Shown here: positions 28,044 through 37,090 of the stretch, piece after piece | How positions within the stretch are numbered: position 1 is the stretch's first letter | Layout: the number at the start of each line of letters is the position of its first letter | Assembly: GCF_900114185.1 (NCBI RefSeq) | Contig: NZ_FOSE01000001.1 | Location: forward strand, 232,485 to 296,484 | DNA length: 64,000 nucleotides | Direction of reading: 5' to 3' | DNA from: Cellulomonas sp. KH9 | Lineage (GTDB): Bacteria > Actinomycetota > Actinomycetes > Actinomycetales > Cellulomonadaceae | Notes under the pieces: model-generated | Told to the model about the DNA's origin: nothing | The model's database searches: none | What the model saw: only the letters and a program-made list of their open reading frames with translations | Position numbers and translations under genes: made by a program

Positions 28044-29110
28044 CCTCAGGTGCGAGGCAGCGGGTGACGGCCGCCCTCGTGACCCTGTCGGCGGCTCTGC
28101 TGCTGTCTGCCGTACCTGCGGCGGCCGCCCCCTCCGAGGGTCGCAAGCCGTGCGGCCGCGAGTGCGACCTCGACGCCCCGCCGCCGACAACGGACACCGG
28201 CCTGGACGGTGACGAGATCTGGGCCTCGCTGGACGTGTCCGGTCAGGTCACCGGCGGGTCGCAGTACCGCATCCCGGGTCGGGTGAAGGTGGTGCCGCGG
28301 TGCTGGTACCGGTGGTGGTACACCGGGGCGGAGTACGCGGCGTTCTGGGAGGGCGAGCTGAACCAGAAGGCGATGGCGCAGGTGCCGCACCGGTACCGCA
28401 CGCAGGCGCTGCCGGGCTACCAGGAGCACGCGCTCAAGGGCGCCGAGGACGGCGGCTGGTACGGGCCGTGGTGCCGGGAGGGTGTGGACGGGGAGTTCCT
28501 GCTGAGCTACCTCGAGACCCATCCGCCGCGGTTCTTCGAGGCGGACGAGCAGCGGCCCGCTGCGGCGGCAGAGGTCGAGCCGCGGGTGCTGGCCGAGGCC
28601 GCGTACGAGGCGATGGAGCTGCCGCAGGGGACCGTGCGGTGGAACCCGTCCCTGGAGGGCTCGGGCGCCACGGTGGTGAACATGGCCACCTGGGTGTGGG
28701 TCGAGGGCGCCGCGAGCACGGCCACGGTGCGCGCGACGCTGCCCTCGGGGCCGTGGGCGCAGGTCGAGGCGGTCATCGAGCGCGTCGAGGTCACGGCCCC
28801 GGGCCTCGTCGGGTCCGACGACACGGTGCGGTCCGACGACACGGTGCGGTGCGACGACCTCGGGGTGCCCTGGACGCCGGAGGCCGACGCCGCCGGGACC
28901 ACCTGCGAGGTGGTCTTCGAGCGGTCCAGCGCGAACCAGCCCGTGAAGCCGGGGCAGGAGCACCCGACCGCGACCATGGTGGTGACGACGGTGTGGTCGG
29001 CGTCGTGGACGTCCTGGCTGGACGCGACGCCGGTGGACCTGGGGGAGCAGACCACGACCGTGACCGCGGAGGTCCCGGTCGGCGAGATCCAGGCCGTCGT
29101 CACGCGCTGA
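28037..29110 (+). CDS. Secreted PKD-like protein of module A
   Basis: A 357-residue protein with a Sec signal peptide (LLLSAVPAAAAP). It has paired cysteines (CGREC) and a CWYRWWYTGAEYAAFW block. The C-terminal half carries PQGTVRWNPSLEGSGATVVN, WVWVEG, FERSSANQPVKPGQEHPT and TTVTAEVPVGEIQAVVT, shared almost unchanged with the product of 38536-39549. The beta-sandwich pattern matches PKD-type secreted proteins of actinobacteria. GTG 28037 is preceded by gaggg and overlaps the lipoprotein gene. A small in-frame duplication SDDTVR-SDDTVR occurs near residue 260. Function unknown. Confidence 0.6.
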   Translation: MLTSGARQRVTAALVTLSAALLLSAVPAAAAPSEGRKPCGRECDLDAPPPTTDTGLDGDEIWASLDVSGQVTGGSQYRIPGRVKVVPRCWYRWWYTGAEYAAFWEGELNQKAMAQVPHRYRTQALPGYQEHALKGAEDGGWYGPWCREGVDGEFLLSYLETHPPRFFEADEQRPAAAAEVEPRVLAEAAYEAMELPQGTVRWNPSLEGSGATVVNMATWVWVEGAASTATVRATLPSGPWAQVEAVIERVEVTAPGLVGSDDTVRSDDTVRCDDLGVPWTPEADAAGTTCEVVFERSSANQPVKPGQEHPTATMVVTTVWSASWTSWLDATPVDLGEQTTTVTAEVPVGEIQAVVTR

Positions 29111-29240
29111 CCGAGGGGTGCCGCGCACCTGCCGGCGTCGCTCCTGCGGGACGAGAGGCCGACGGCGGACCCTCGGCACGCGGGTAGCGTGTCGCGGTGG
29201 CCGTCCGGCCGCCGTTCGCCCACCGAAGGTCCGCACCCGC

Positions 29241-30710
29241 ATGACGCCCCCACCGCACCGCACCGACGGGTCCGCCCCCGAGTCGGGGGCCGTCACCGGC
29301 CCCACCGGGACCCCCGGACCGCCGGCCGTCGGCCCCGTCGACGGGCAGCGCGCCCTCGGCCACGCCCTGCGCCCCCGGCACCTGACGATGATGGGCCTGG
29401 GGTCCGCGATCGGCGCCGGGCTGTTCCTCGGCAGCGGGGTCGGGATCGCCGTCGCCGGGCCGGCCGTGCTCGTGTCGTACGCCGTCGCGGGGCTGCTCGT
29501 CGTGCTCGTCATGCGGATGCTCGCCGAGATGGCCGCGGCGGTCCCGTCCAGCGGGTCGTTCTCCGTGTACGCGGAGAAGGCGCTGGGGCGGTGGGCCGGG
29601 TTCACGCTCGGCTGGGTCTACTGGTTCACGCTGATCATGGTGCTCGGCGTCGAGATCACCGGCGTCGCGCGCATCGTCACCGGGTGGCTGCCCGGGGCGC
29701 CGCAGTGGGGGGTCGCGCTCGCGGCCGTCGCCGTGTTCGCCGTGGTGAACCTCGTGGGGGTGCGGCAGTTCGGCGAGTTCGAGTTCTGGTTCGCGCTCGT
29801 CAAGGTCGTCGCGATCATCGCGTTCCTCGTCGTCGGGGTGCTGCTGGTGCTGGGGCTGCTGCCGGGCACCGAGCCCGTGGGGACGTCGAACCTGCTGGGC
29901 AACGGCGGGTTCGCCCCCACCGGGCCCGCGGGGATCGCCGCCGGGCTGCTGGTCGTCGTCTTCGCGTTCGGTGGCATCGAGATCGTCACCATCGCGTCGG
30001 CCGAGGCCGCCGACCCGCAGCGGGCCGTCGCCCGCGCCACGCGCTCGATCGTGTGGCGGATCATGCTCTTCTACATCGGTGCCGTGGCCGTCATGGTGCT
30101 CGTGCTGCCGTGGGACGCCCCGCAGCTGGTCGACGGGCCGTTCGTCGCCGTCCTCGACGTCGCCGGGCTGCCCGGTGCGGCGCGCGTCATGGAGGTCGTC
30201 GTCGTCCTCGCGCTGCTGTCGGCGTTCAACGCCAACATCTACGCGACGTCCCGCATGGCGTTCTCCCTGGCCGGGCGCGGCGACGGGCCGGCGGTGCTGC
30301 AGCGGGTCTCGCGGCGCGAGGTGCCGTGGGTCGCGGTGCTGGTGTCGGTGGTGCTGGCGCTGGTCGCCGTCGGGCTGAACTGGCTGCTGCCCGACGCGCT
30401 GCTCGGCATCCTGCTGAACGCCGCCGGGGCGTCGCTGCTGGTGGTGTGGGTGCTGGTCGCGGTGTCGCAGCTGCGGCTGCGCCCCCGGCTGGAGGCCGCG
30501 GCGGGGCCGGACGGGCTGCCGCTGCGCATGTGGGGCTACCCGTGGCTGACGTGGGCGACGCTCGTCGGCCTCGGCGGCGTCGTCGTCCTCATGCTCACGG
30601 ACGACGCGGCGCGCGCCCAGCTCGCCGCGACGGCCGGGCTGGTCGCCGTGGTCGTCGGGATCTACGCCGTGTCGCGGGTGGCCGAGCGTCGCCGGGCCGC
30701 GCGGGGCTGA
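29241..30710 (+). CDS. Amino acid permease (APC superfamily, AAT/GabP-like)
   Basis: A 489-residue, about 12-helix transporter. After a Pro/Gly-rich N-terminal tail the first helix carries MMGLGSAIGAGLFLGSG, the consensus substrate-binding unwound segment; later GSFSVYAEKALGRWAGFTLGW and FGGIEIVTIASAEAADP are typical of AAT family proton symporters. ATG 29241 follows gaagg. A second APC transporter lies 75 nt downstream. Substrate not predictable. Confidence 0.85.
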   Translation: MTPPPHRTDGSAPESGAVTGPTGTPGPPAVGPVDGQRALGHALRPRHLTMMGLGSAIGAGLFLGSGVGIAVAGPAVLVSYAVAGLLVVLVMRMLAEMAAAVPSSGSFSVYAEKALGRWAGFTLGWVYWFTLIMVLGVEITGVARIVTGWLPGAPQWGVALAAVAVFAVVNLVGVRQFGEFEFWFALVKVVAIIAFLVVGVLLVLGLLPGTEPVGTSNLLGNGGFAPTGPAGIAAGLLVVVFAFGGIEIVTIASAEAADPQRAVARATRSIVWRIMLFYIGAVAVMVLVLPWDAPQLVDGPFVAVLDVAGLPGAARVMEVVVVLALLSAFNANIYATSRMAFSLAGRGDGPAVLQRVSRREVPWVAVLVSVVLALVAVGLNWLLPDALLGILLNAAGASLLVVWVLVAVSQLRLRPRLEAAAGPDGLPLRMWGYPWLTWATLVGLGGVVVLMLTDDAARAQLAATAGLVAVVVGIYAVSRVAERRRAARG

Positions 30711-30785
30711 GCCCCTCCGCTCGGCGTCGACCGGGCCCGCGCCGCTCGACGCGCGCGACGCGTCCGGCTGCCACAGAATCGGCCC

Positions 30786-32111
30786 GTGACGAGCGAGACG
30801 GGGAAGGCCGCGGGCGCACCCGGGCTGAAGCGGGCGGTGACCGGCCCGCTGCTGTTCCTGTTCATCCTCGGCGACGTGCTGGGCGCCGGGGTGTACGCGC
30901 TGGTCGGCGAGATGGCCGGCCAGGCCGGTGGTCTGGTGTGGCTGGCGTTCGCGATCGCCCTGGTCATGGCCCTGCTGACGGCGTTCTCGTACGCCGAGCT
31001 GGTGACCAAGTACCCGCACGCCGGGGGGTCCGCGGTCTACGCCGAGAAGGCGTACCGCAGCCCGCTGGTCGCGTTCCTCGTCGGGTTCTGCATGCTCGCG
31101 GCCGGGATGGTGAGCGCCGCGGGTCTGTCGCTGGCGTTCACGGGGGAGTACCTCACGGCGTTCCTCGACGTCCCGCAGGTGCCCGCCGCGATCGTCTTCC
31201 TCGTGCTCGTCGCGCTGATCAACGCGTGGGGCATCAAGGAGTCGCTGCGCGCCAACATCGGCATGACGATCATCGAGACGACCGGGCTGGTCCTCGTCAT
31301 CGTCCTCGGGGCGTGGGTCATCGGGCGTGGGGACGCCGACCTCGGCGGCGCGTTCGACCCGCCGGCGGAGACCGGGGTGTGGGTCGCCGTCCTCGGGTCC
31401 GCGCTCATCGCGTACTACTCCTTCGTCGGCTTCGAGACGTCGGCGAACCTCGCGGAGGAGATCCGCGACGTCTCCCGCGTCTACCCCCGTGCGCTGTTCG
31501 GCGCCCTGCTCACGGCCGGGGTCGTCTACCTGCTGCTCGGGTTCGTCGCCCCGGCCGTCATCGCGCCGGCCGAGCTCGCGGAGTCCACAGGCCCCCTGCT
31601 CGAGGTCGTCCGCACCGCCGGAGCCGTGCCGCCGGAGCTGTTCGCCGTCATCGCGCTCGTCGCCGTCGCCAACGGCGCGCTGCTCACGATGATCATGGCG
31701 AGCCGCCTCGGCTACGGCATGGCGCAGCGCGGTCTGCTGCCCTCGCCGATGTCCCGGGTGCTGCCGGGCCGGCGGACGCCCGGCGTGGCGATCCTCGTCA
31801 CCACCGCCGTCGCGATCGTCCTGGCCGCGACCGGTGAGCTGGTCGACCTCGCGTCGACCGTGGTGCTGCTCCTGCTGTTCGTCTTCCTCTCGACGAACGT
31901 CGCCGTGCTGGTGCTGCGGCGCGACCGCGTCGAGCACGACCACTTCCGCGCGCCGACGGCCCTGCCCGTGCTCGCGGTGCTCTCCTGCCTGCTGCTGCTC
32001 ACCCGGCAGGAGGCGCAGCACTGGCTGCTCGCCGGGGTGCTGCTGGCGGTGGGCGTGCTCGTGTACCTCGTCACGCGGCGGTCGTCGCGGGTGGTGCCGG
32101 CCGACGCCTGA
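30786..32111 (+). CDS. APC-family amino acid permease
   Basis: A 441-residue transporter with about 12 hydrophobic helices: ILGDVLGAGVYALVGEMAG in helix 1, SYAELVTKYPHAGGSAVYAEKA, and YYSFVGFETSANLAEEIRDVSRVYPRAL. These are APC family hallmarks distinct from the AAT type upstream, so the two genes are not recent duplicates. GTG 30786 has a poor upstream site. Possibly co-transcribed with the preceding permease. Confidence 0.85.
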   Translation: MTSETGKAAGAPGLKRAVTGPLLFLFILGDVLGAGVYALVGEMAGQAGGLVWLAFAIALVMALLTAFSYAELVTKYPHAGGSAVYAEKAYRSPLVAFLVGFCMLAAGMVSAAGLSLAFTGEYLTAFLDVPQVPAAIVFLVLVALINAWGIKESLRANIGMTIIETTGLVLVIVLGAWVIGRGDADLGGAFDPPAETGVWVAVLGSALIAYYSFVGFETSANLAEEIRDVSRVYPRALFGALLTAGVVYLLLGFVAPAVIAPAELAESTGPLLEVVRTAGAVPPELFAVIALVAVANGALLTMIMASRLGYGMAQRGLLPSPMSRVLPGRRTPGVAILVTTAVAIVLAATGELVDLASTVVLLLLFVFLSTNVAVLVLRRDRVEHDHFRAPTALPVLAVLSCLLLLTRQEAQHWLLAGVLLAVGVLVYLVTRRSSRVVPADA

Positions 32112-32233
32112 CGCCCCGGCCCGTCCCGATGGTCAGGGCGCGGTGAGGACCGCGCTCAGCAGCGCCGGTGTGCCGTCACGGCACCCCCACGCCGCTGGGA
32201 GGCCGGGGATGCGGCCCGTGCGCGGCCGCCGGA

Positions 32234-32245
32234 GGATGGAACGGC
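32234..32245 (+). promoter_or_regulatory. Conserved ggatggaacggc box upstream of antitoxin-like gene copy 1
   Basis: The same 12 bases occur at 52408-52419 at nearly the same distance (83 and 88 nt) before the paralogous gene. The GGAAC core resembles an ECF or SigH-type -35, but no matching -10 was fixed. Confidence 0.35.
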
Positions 32246-32316
32246 ACCGGAGACCGCTCGGTGCGGCCTGCTCGACGGGCAGGCGCTGTCCGATGAGCGA
32301 GAGCAGGGGGATTCGC

Positions 32317-32499
32317 ATGGGCATCGACGACCTCAAGGGCAAGGCGACCGACGCGGTGCAGGGCGAGAAGGGCGAGCAGGCGAGCGACTCCGCCCTGGAG
32401 AAGGGCGCCGACGCGGCGTCGTCCGCCACGGGCGGCAAGCACGACGAGCACATCGACAAGGCGCAGTCGGCCGCGGACGAGAAGATCGGCGACCGGTAG
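32317..32499 (+). CDS. MT0933-like antitoxin-family small protein, copy 1
   Basis: A 60-residue hydrophilic, lysine- and aspartate-rich protein starting MGIDDLKGKATDAVQGEKGE, with the helical repeat pattern of the MT0933/Rv0909-type antitoxin family. It is nearly identical to the product of 52496-52678. The SRPBCC-type partner toxin known in mycobacteria is not adjacent in either place, so a stand-alone stress role is equally possible. Followed by a strong hairpin. Confidence 0.7.
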   Translation: MGIDDLKGKATDAVQGEKGEQASDSALEKGADAASSATGGKHDEHIDKAQSAADEKIGDR

Positions 32500-32508
32500 G
32501 CGGTTCCG

Positions 32509-32535
32509 CCGGGCCGGGCGGAGCGCCCGGCCCGG
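32509..32535 (+). terminator. Strong terminator hairpin, antitoxin-like copy 1
   Basis: A 12-bp perfect G+C stem with a 3-nt loop begins 10 nt after the stop. The paralogous gene at 52496 has the same stem core. Confidence 0.65.
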
Positions 32536-32595
32536 GTGCTCCCGCAGGCCTGGTCCTCCGGCACGGACACCGTCCGGGCCCTACGCTGCGACGTC

Positions 32596-33387
32596 ATGGG
32601 TGAGGTGCGCGACGGTGCCCGGCTGCTGCTGCGTGGCTGGGGGTACTGGCGGCGTCGGCCGTCGGTGATGGCGTGGGGGCTGGTGCCCGCCGCGCTGGTC
32701 GGGCTGCTGGTGCTGACCGCGCTGACGCTGCTGGTCGTCAACCTGGGCACCGTGGCGCAGTGGCTCACCCCGTTCGCCGACGGGTGGACGCCCTTCTGGG
32801 AGCGTGCCGCCGAGATCGCCGTGCAGGGCGTGGTGCTCGCCGGTGCCGTCGTGCTGGTCGTCGTCACGTTCACCGCCCTCACGCTGACGGTGGGTGAGCC
32901 GTTCTACGACCGCATCTGGCGGGCCGTCGAGCGCGAGGAGACGGGCACCGTACCCGCCGGGGACACCGGGTTCTGGCGGGGGGCCGTCGACGGGTTCGCG
33001 CTCATGGCCCGCGGTCTGCTGGTGGCGCTGATGGCCGGTGTGCTGGGGCTCGTGCCCGTGCTCGGGACCGTGCTCGGCTGGTCCACCGGTCTGGTGCTCA
33101 CGGGGTGGGTGCTGGCGCACGAGCTCACGTCCCGCGCACTGGTGTCCCGCGGGCTGTCGCGCACCGAGCGCAACCGGCTGCTGCGTGCGCACCGGCGCGA
33201 GGCCATCGGGTTCGGGGTCGCGACGCAGCTGTGCTTCCTGGTGCCCGGTGGGGCCGTGGCGACGATGCCCGCGGCCGTGGCCGGGGCGACGATGCTGGCG
33301 CACCGGGTGCTGGGGGCGGGGGCCGTCGTGAACGGCGCACCGGGAGGTGCGGTCTCCGGCGCGGGGTCGTCCACGCACGCCGGGTGA
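32596..33387 (+). CDS. EI24 domain (CysZ-like) membrane protein
   Basis: A 263-residue protein with four to five hydrophobic helices: VMAWGLVPAALVGLLVLTAL, EIAVQGVVLAGAVVLVVVTF, ALMAGVLGLVPVLGTVLGW and a short C-terminal pair. The motif VGEPFYDRIWRAVE and the overall pattern are those of EI24/CysZ family proteins, some of which import sulfate; the role here is unproven. ATG 32596 begins the recognisable domain (MGEVRDGARLLLRGWGYW). Confidence 0.78.
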   Translation: MGEVRDGARLLLRGWGYWRRRPSVMAWGLVPAALVGLLVLTALTLLVVNLGTVAQWLTPFADGWTPFWERAAEIAVQGVVLAGAVVLVVVTFTALTLTVGEPFYDRIWRAVEREETGTVPAGDTGFWRGAVDGFALMARGLLVALMAGVLGLVPVLGTVLGWSTGLVLTGWVLAHELTSRALVSRGLSRTERNRLLRAHRREAIGFGVATQLCFLVPGGAVATMPAAVAGATMLAHRVLGAGAVVNGAPGGAVSGAGSSTHAG

Positions 33388-33526
33388 TCGACGGGGAGTC
33401 CTGTCGCCGGTGACGGCTGGTCTGCCCTTCCAGGGCCCCTGGCCCTGCTACTGTCAGCGGGCCCCGGGGGCGCTTTGTCCGTGTTCGGGGGCTTGTGGTG
33501 CGCCGGTCGACCGTCCAGGAGGTGCC

Positions 33527-33778
33527 GTGCCCGGTCCGCGACCGCCCGTCCTGCCACGTGTGGGTTTCGCGCTGCTCACGGTCCTGCTGCTGCTCGCGCT
33601 GCTCGCGTTCGTGCTGCTCTTCATCGTCGTCCCCGAGGAGCGCTGGACGTTCCTGTGGCCGATGGCGGCGATGCTCGCCGGGCTCACGTGGGTGCGCGGC
33701 GCTCGCCGGACGTGGGTCGAGAAGCACCGGCCCGCGACGGCACCGGTCGACACGCCGCCGACCGGGCAGGTCCCGTGA
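33527..33778 (+). CDS. Small two-helix membrane protein at the head of ESX cassette 3
   Basis: An 83-residue protein with two hydrophobic helices (VGFALLTVLLLLALLAFVLL and TFLWPMAAMLAGLTWV) and a charged tail. GTG 33527 is 4 nt after aggagg. It overlaps the next GTG by 4 nt and so is part of the cassette operon. A TACTGT box at 33449-33454 is a possible -10. Function unknown. Confidence 0.6.
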   Translation: MPGPRPPVLPRVGFALLTVLLLLALLAFVLLFIVVPEERWTFLWPMAAMLAGLTWVRGARRTWVEKHRPATAPVDTPPTGQVP

Positions 33779-34623
33779 GCAGCCCGGCCGGCGCCGCACT
33801 CGACGAGGCCCGCGGACGGCTGCGGCTCACCGCCCACCAGCTCGACGCGCTCGCGCTGGTCGTCCGGTCCGCCGCGCCGCAGACCGCGGACCAGCGGCGC
33901 GCGCTCGAGGAGCTGCGCAGCGCCGGGATCCTCGACGGCCAGGACCGCGTCCACCCGCTGGCGGCGCAGCTCGTGCTGGCCATGACCGCGCCGCTCATCC
34001 GGATGCTCGTGGAGACCAGCGGCCCGCAGGGCACGTCCGCCGCGCACGTGGCGGTGGCGGGCGAGGACGTCTGGTACAGCGAGCCGTGGCCCGGCACCGG
34101 GGCGGACGACCCGGTGACGTACCAGCGCGCCGAGCTCCCCACCATCGTCTGGGACGTGGGTCGCCTCGTGGGCCTGCACCGCGGCCAGGTCCCCGCGGAC
34201 GCCACCGTCGTGTCGGCGCCCGCCGGGCTGGTCGACATCGTCCTCGAGATGGCGTCGCTGGGCCCCGCCGAGTGGGACGACGCGCGCACGGTCGCCCTGG
34301 CCACCACGACGACGGAGCGGTGGCCGGACCTCGACGCGCCGACGCGTGCGCGCTGGCTGGCGATCGTCGCGACGCTGCGCAGCTGGTGGCGCGTCACCGT
34401 GAGCTGGGGCGACGAGGGCGCCGGCACCGGGCGCTGGCTGTCCGTGCTGGACTGCGGCGCCGACGGCTACTGGCGGTGGGACCACCCCGAGGCCCGGACG
34501 GACGACGGCGTCGCCCACGTCTCGCTGGTCCCGGTCAGCGGGGGCGCGCTGTGGGAGGCGCTGCAGCGGCTGCTGCCGTCGGCGGCCGAGCTGCAGGCCG
34601 CCGTCGGCCACGGGCGGGGCTGA
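33775..34623 (+). CDS. Hypothetical protein, possibly ESX-accessory (EspG-like)
   Basis: A 282-residue soluble protein starting at GTG 33775 in a GTGA overlap. It begins with a helical segment (LDEARGRLRLTAHQLDALALVV), followed by a mixed alpha/beta body with VSWGDEGAGTGRWLSVLDCG. Its size, position just upstream of a WXG100-like gene and beta-strand pattern suggest an EspG-type chaperone for ESX substrates, but sequence evidence is weak. Confidence 0.45.
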   Translation: MSSPAGAALDEARGRLRLTAHQLDALALVVRSAAPQTADQRRALEELRSAGILDGQDRVHPLAAQLVLAMTAPLIRMLVETSGPQGTSAAHVAVAGEDVWYSEPWPGTGADDPVTYQRAELPTIVWDVGRLVGLHRGQVPADATVVSAPAGLVDIVLEMASLGPAEWDDARTVALATTTTERWPDLDAPTRARWLAIVATLRSWWRVTVSWGDEGAGTGRWLSVLDCGADGYWRWDHPEARTDDGVAHVSLVPVSGGALWEALQRLLPSAAELQAAVGHGRG

Positions 34624-34624
34624 G

Positions 34625-34906
34625 ATGGCACCCGTGCCCGGGGACGACCCCGGCGCCGCCGACGCCCTGCGGGCGTCCCGCCTCCGCGCGCTCGCCGCGC
34701 GGATCGAGACGGTCGTCGACCCCGCGCTGACCGCCGCGCGCACCGAGCTGTGGGAGTGCGCCAACGCCGACGACGTGCGGGAGCGGCTCACCGCGCACCA
34801 GGGCGCCGCCCGCGCGGCGGCGCGGCACCTGCTGCAGGAGGCGTCGTCGGCGGACAACGACGCCCGTCGCAAGCGGGAGGCCGCGGCCGTGACGGGGGCG
34901 TACTGA
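34625..34906 (+). CDS. Small helical WXG100-like protein
   Basis: A 93-residue two-helix protein (LRALAARIETVVDPALTAARTELWECANADDVRERL). The turn has W-E-C rather than W-x-G. It overlaps the downstream large gene by 1 nt (TGATG) and starts 1 nt after the upstream stop, so the whole cassette is one transcript. Probable secretion partner of the next protein. Confidence 0.55.
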   Translation: MAPVPGDDPGAADALRASRLRALAARIETVVDPALTAARTELWECANADDVRERLTAHQGAARAAARHLLQEASSADNDARRKREAAAVTGAY

Positions 34907-36270
34907 TGGTGGTCCGCATCGACCCGACGGTCCTCGACACCGTGGCGACCCGGGTGACGACCCTGAGCGACGACCTGCACGGCATGCTCGCCGAGGCGCG
35001 TCGGCTCGACGCCGGGTGGGCCGTGACCGGGCTGGGCGAGGTCCCTGCCTGGTGCGACGACGCGACCGTCGACCTGCGGGCCCGGCTCGGCATCGTCCGG
35101 AGCCTCGAGCAGCAGGCCGTCCCGGCCTTCGGCCCCGGCGGGGCCGGGTGGCTGGAGATCGCCGGCGGCCGCACCGCCGTGGTCACGACCATGGGCAGCC
35201 TCGGCGGCCTGGCCACCCAGCCCGACCGGAACGCGGGCCTGGCGCGACGCCCCGGTGAGACCCTCGACGACTGGATCCACCGGATCGCGGGTGAGGCGAT
35301 CGACGCCCTGCCCCACCTGGACGGCGCCGGCCGGCCGGTCGTCGAGGCCTACGAGTGGTACGAGGACTATGTCGCCGTCCTGTTCTCCGGCGGGATGAGC
35401 GCGCTCGCGGCCACGACGGTCGCCAAGGTGTCCGTCACGCGGTCGGTGGTCGTGCCGCTGATGCAGCGGCTGAACCTCAGCGACGAGGTCGTCGCGAAGG
35501 CGATGCTGCGGCACGGGACGTACCGAGCGCCCGGGACGACGATGCAGTCGCTCCTCATGCGGATGGTCCCGCTGGACAAGATGCAGTCCGTCCCGCCGAG
35601 CGTGCAGAGGTGGGCGGCGAACAACGCCCTGCGCAGCCTGCTGCCTGCGGTGGAGGCCCGTCTGCCGGGCATGGCGGCGAACATCTACGACGGCGTCTTC
35701 GGAGCGAGGCAGTACACCTTCCGCGTGCTGAACGCCGCGGGAGAGTCGGTCGTCGCCTCCCGCGGGGCGAGCAACCTGCTGGCCGTCGCCGGGGACGCTC
35801 AGGCGGGCACGAAGCTCGCCACGGTGGCCCGGACGGCGGGGGTGCTCCGCGGGGCGGGGGTGCTCGGCAGCGCGGCGTCGGTCGGGTTCGACATCGCCCA
35901 GGTGGCGTCGCACGGCAACCCGGTCGAGGCGTTCCGGCGCGACGGTGCCGGCTACGTCGCCGACATCGCCAAGACCGGGTTCGACATCAGCCTGACGGCC
36001 GCGCTCATCGCGCCGAGCCCGGTCACCTGGGGTGCGGTCGCCGTCACCGGCGTGGTGTACGCGGGCGCCGAGCTCGTGGACCACTGGGACGAGGTGTCCG
36101 CGGCCACGGAGCAGGCCGCCGAGTGGACGGCCGACCAGGCCACGAGGGCCGCCGGATGGGTCGCCGACCAGGTGGCCGACATCGACGACGTGGGTGACGT
36201 GGTCGACAAGGTCGGCGGCGCCGTGGAGGCTGTGGCCGACTCGAAGATCAACCCGATGAACTGGTTCTGA
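34906..36270 (+). CDS. Putative ESX effector of cassette 3, membrane-active tail
   Basis: A 454-residue protein. The first 100 residues are a helical pair of LXG/WXG type (TVATRVTTLSDDLHGMLAEARRLDAGW). The middle contains PHLDGAGRPVVEAYEWYEDYVAVLFSGG. The C-terminal third has glycine/alanine-rich hydrophobic stretches (TAGVLRGAGVLGSAASVGFDIAQ; TAALIAPSPVTWGAVAVTG) and ends SKINPMNWF. The end resembles that of 14330-15664 in composition. No enzymatic toxin domain is recognised; a pore-forming action is possible. A relic of its 3' end lies at 37041-37090. Confidence 0.55.
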   Translation: MVVRIDPTVLDTVATRVTTLSDDLHGMLAEARRLDAGWAVTGLGEVPAWCDDATVDLRARLGIVRSLEQQAVPAFGPGGAGWLEIAGGRTAVVTTMGSLGGLATQPDRNAGLARRPGETLDDWIHRIAGEAIDALPHLDGAGRPVVEAYEWYEDYVAVLFSGGMSALAATTVAKVSVTRSVVVPLMQRLNLSDEVVAKAMLRHGTYRAPGTTMQSLLMRMVPLDKMQSVPPSVQRWAANNALRSLLPAVEARLPGMAANIYDGVFGARQYTFRVLNAAGESVVASRGASNLLAVAGDAQAGTKLATVARTAGVLRGAGVLGSAASVGFDIAQVASHGNPVEAFRRDGAGYVADIAKTGFDISLTAALIAPSPVTWGAVAVTGVVYAGAELVDHWDEVSAATEQAAEWTADQATRAAGWVADQVADIDDVGDVVDKVGGAVEAVADSKINPMNWF

Positions 36271-36271
36271 C

Positions 36272-36991
36272 ATGGACATGACGAACAGCCCCTCCGGTCT
36301 GCACGCCACCCTCGCGGCGGGGCAGGTTCGGGTCGTCCCGCGCATGAGCGGGGAGTCGTTGCGACGCATGGGGGCGAAGTCGGACGGCCTGGTGGACAGG
36401 ACGCTGGCCGAGGTCGACGGGCCGTGGGGTTCGCTGCGGATGTCGATGGACGGGTACCCGCTGAGCGTCCGCGCCCAGGTCGACGGGCAGGTCGTGGCCA
36501 CGCTCACGGCGGTGAGCGAGCCGCTGATCGACGAGGGGCCGGTGCCCACGTTCACGGACCGTGACGTCCCGGTGGTCCTGGGCGGGGTGCACGGCGGTGT
36601 GCGGTTCGTGGCGCACGGTTCGCGGTTGCGTCCGGCCGGTCGCCGTCGGTTCCTGCGGGTGACGTGCCCGGAGCAGACGTGGACGTACGGGTCCACCCAG
36701 ACCCAGACGGCTCCCTCCCACCCGGTCCTCAAGGTCATCGGCTCGGTGAACGCGCCCACCGAGCTGCGCCGCGGCCCGGCCCCGGCGACCGGCGAGGTCG
36801 TCACCTCGCTGGTCGGCAGCACCGGCCGGGACGAGAAGGACCCGAGCGGTCGGCCGTACGTCACGCTCTCCTGGGTCGAGGGTGCGGCCGTCGCCGAGGT
36901 CGTGCTGAGCCTGCTGCTGCTGCTCGGCACCAACGGCGACAGGCTCATGCCGCTGTGGTGGCGGGTGGTCGACGCCGGCGGCGCGTCCTGA
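36272..36991 (+). CDS. Putative immunity protein, tandem copy 1
   Basis: A 239-residue beta-rich protein beginning 1 nt after the toxin stop. Features: RVVPRMSGESLRRMGAKSDG, LRMSMDGYPLSVRAQVDGQ, RLRPAGRRRFLRVT, TWTYGSTQTQT, DEKDPSGRPYVTLSW and a hydrophobic C-terminal helix (VVLSLLLLLGT) that could anchor in the membrane. About three quarters of positions match the next gene. The role as immunity is inferred from position and duplication; no family is recognised. ATG 36278 is an alternative start. Confidence 0.6.
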   Translation: MDMTNSPSGLHATLAAGQVRVVPRMSGESLRRMGAKSDGLVDRTLAEVDGPWGSLRMSMDGYPLSVRAQVDGQVVATLTAVSEPLIDEGPVPTFTDRDVPVVLGGVHGGVRFVAHGSRLRPAGRRRFLRVTCPEQTWTYGSTQTQTAPSHPVLKVIGSVNAPTELRRGPAPATGEVVTSLVGSTGRDEKDPSGRPYVTLSWVEGAAVAEVVLSLLLLLGTNGDRLMPLWWRVVDAGGAS

Positions 36992-37040
36992 CGCCACGGC
37001 CGGCCCTCGTCGGCACCGAGCCGGAGATCCCGGTCGTCAT

Positions 37041-37090
37041 GTGGGGGACTCCAGGATCAACCCGATGAACTCTGCTCCGAGGTGGACATG
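37041..37090 (+). pseudogene. Relic of the toxin-gene 3' end
   Basis: Bases 37041-37070 match 36232-36261, the codons for the last residues of the toxin (V-x-D-S-[KR]-I-N-P-M-N), in the same reading frame. They sit at the same distance before the second immunity copy. The relic shows that the duplicated unit included the end of a toxin gene, not only the immunity gene. Confidence 0.75.

Noticed and set aside
27426..29110. Lipoprotein/PKD-like pair as toxin-immunity pair
   Set aside because: Both proteins are exported and conserved with their partner rather than polymorphic; a structural or surface role is more likely.
33454..36948. Minus-strand frame of about 1160 codons across cassette 3
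   Set aside because: Composition is antisense noise; the plus-strand genes have overlapping starts and paralogues.
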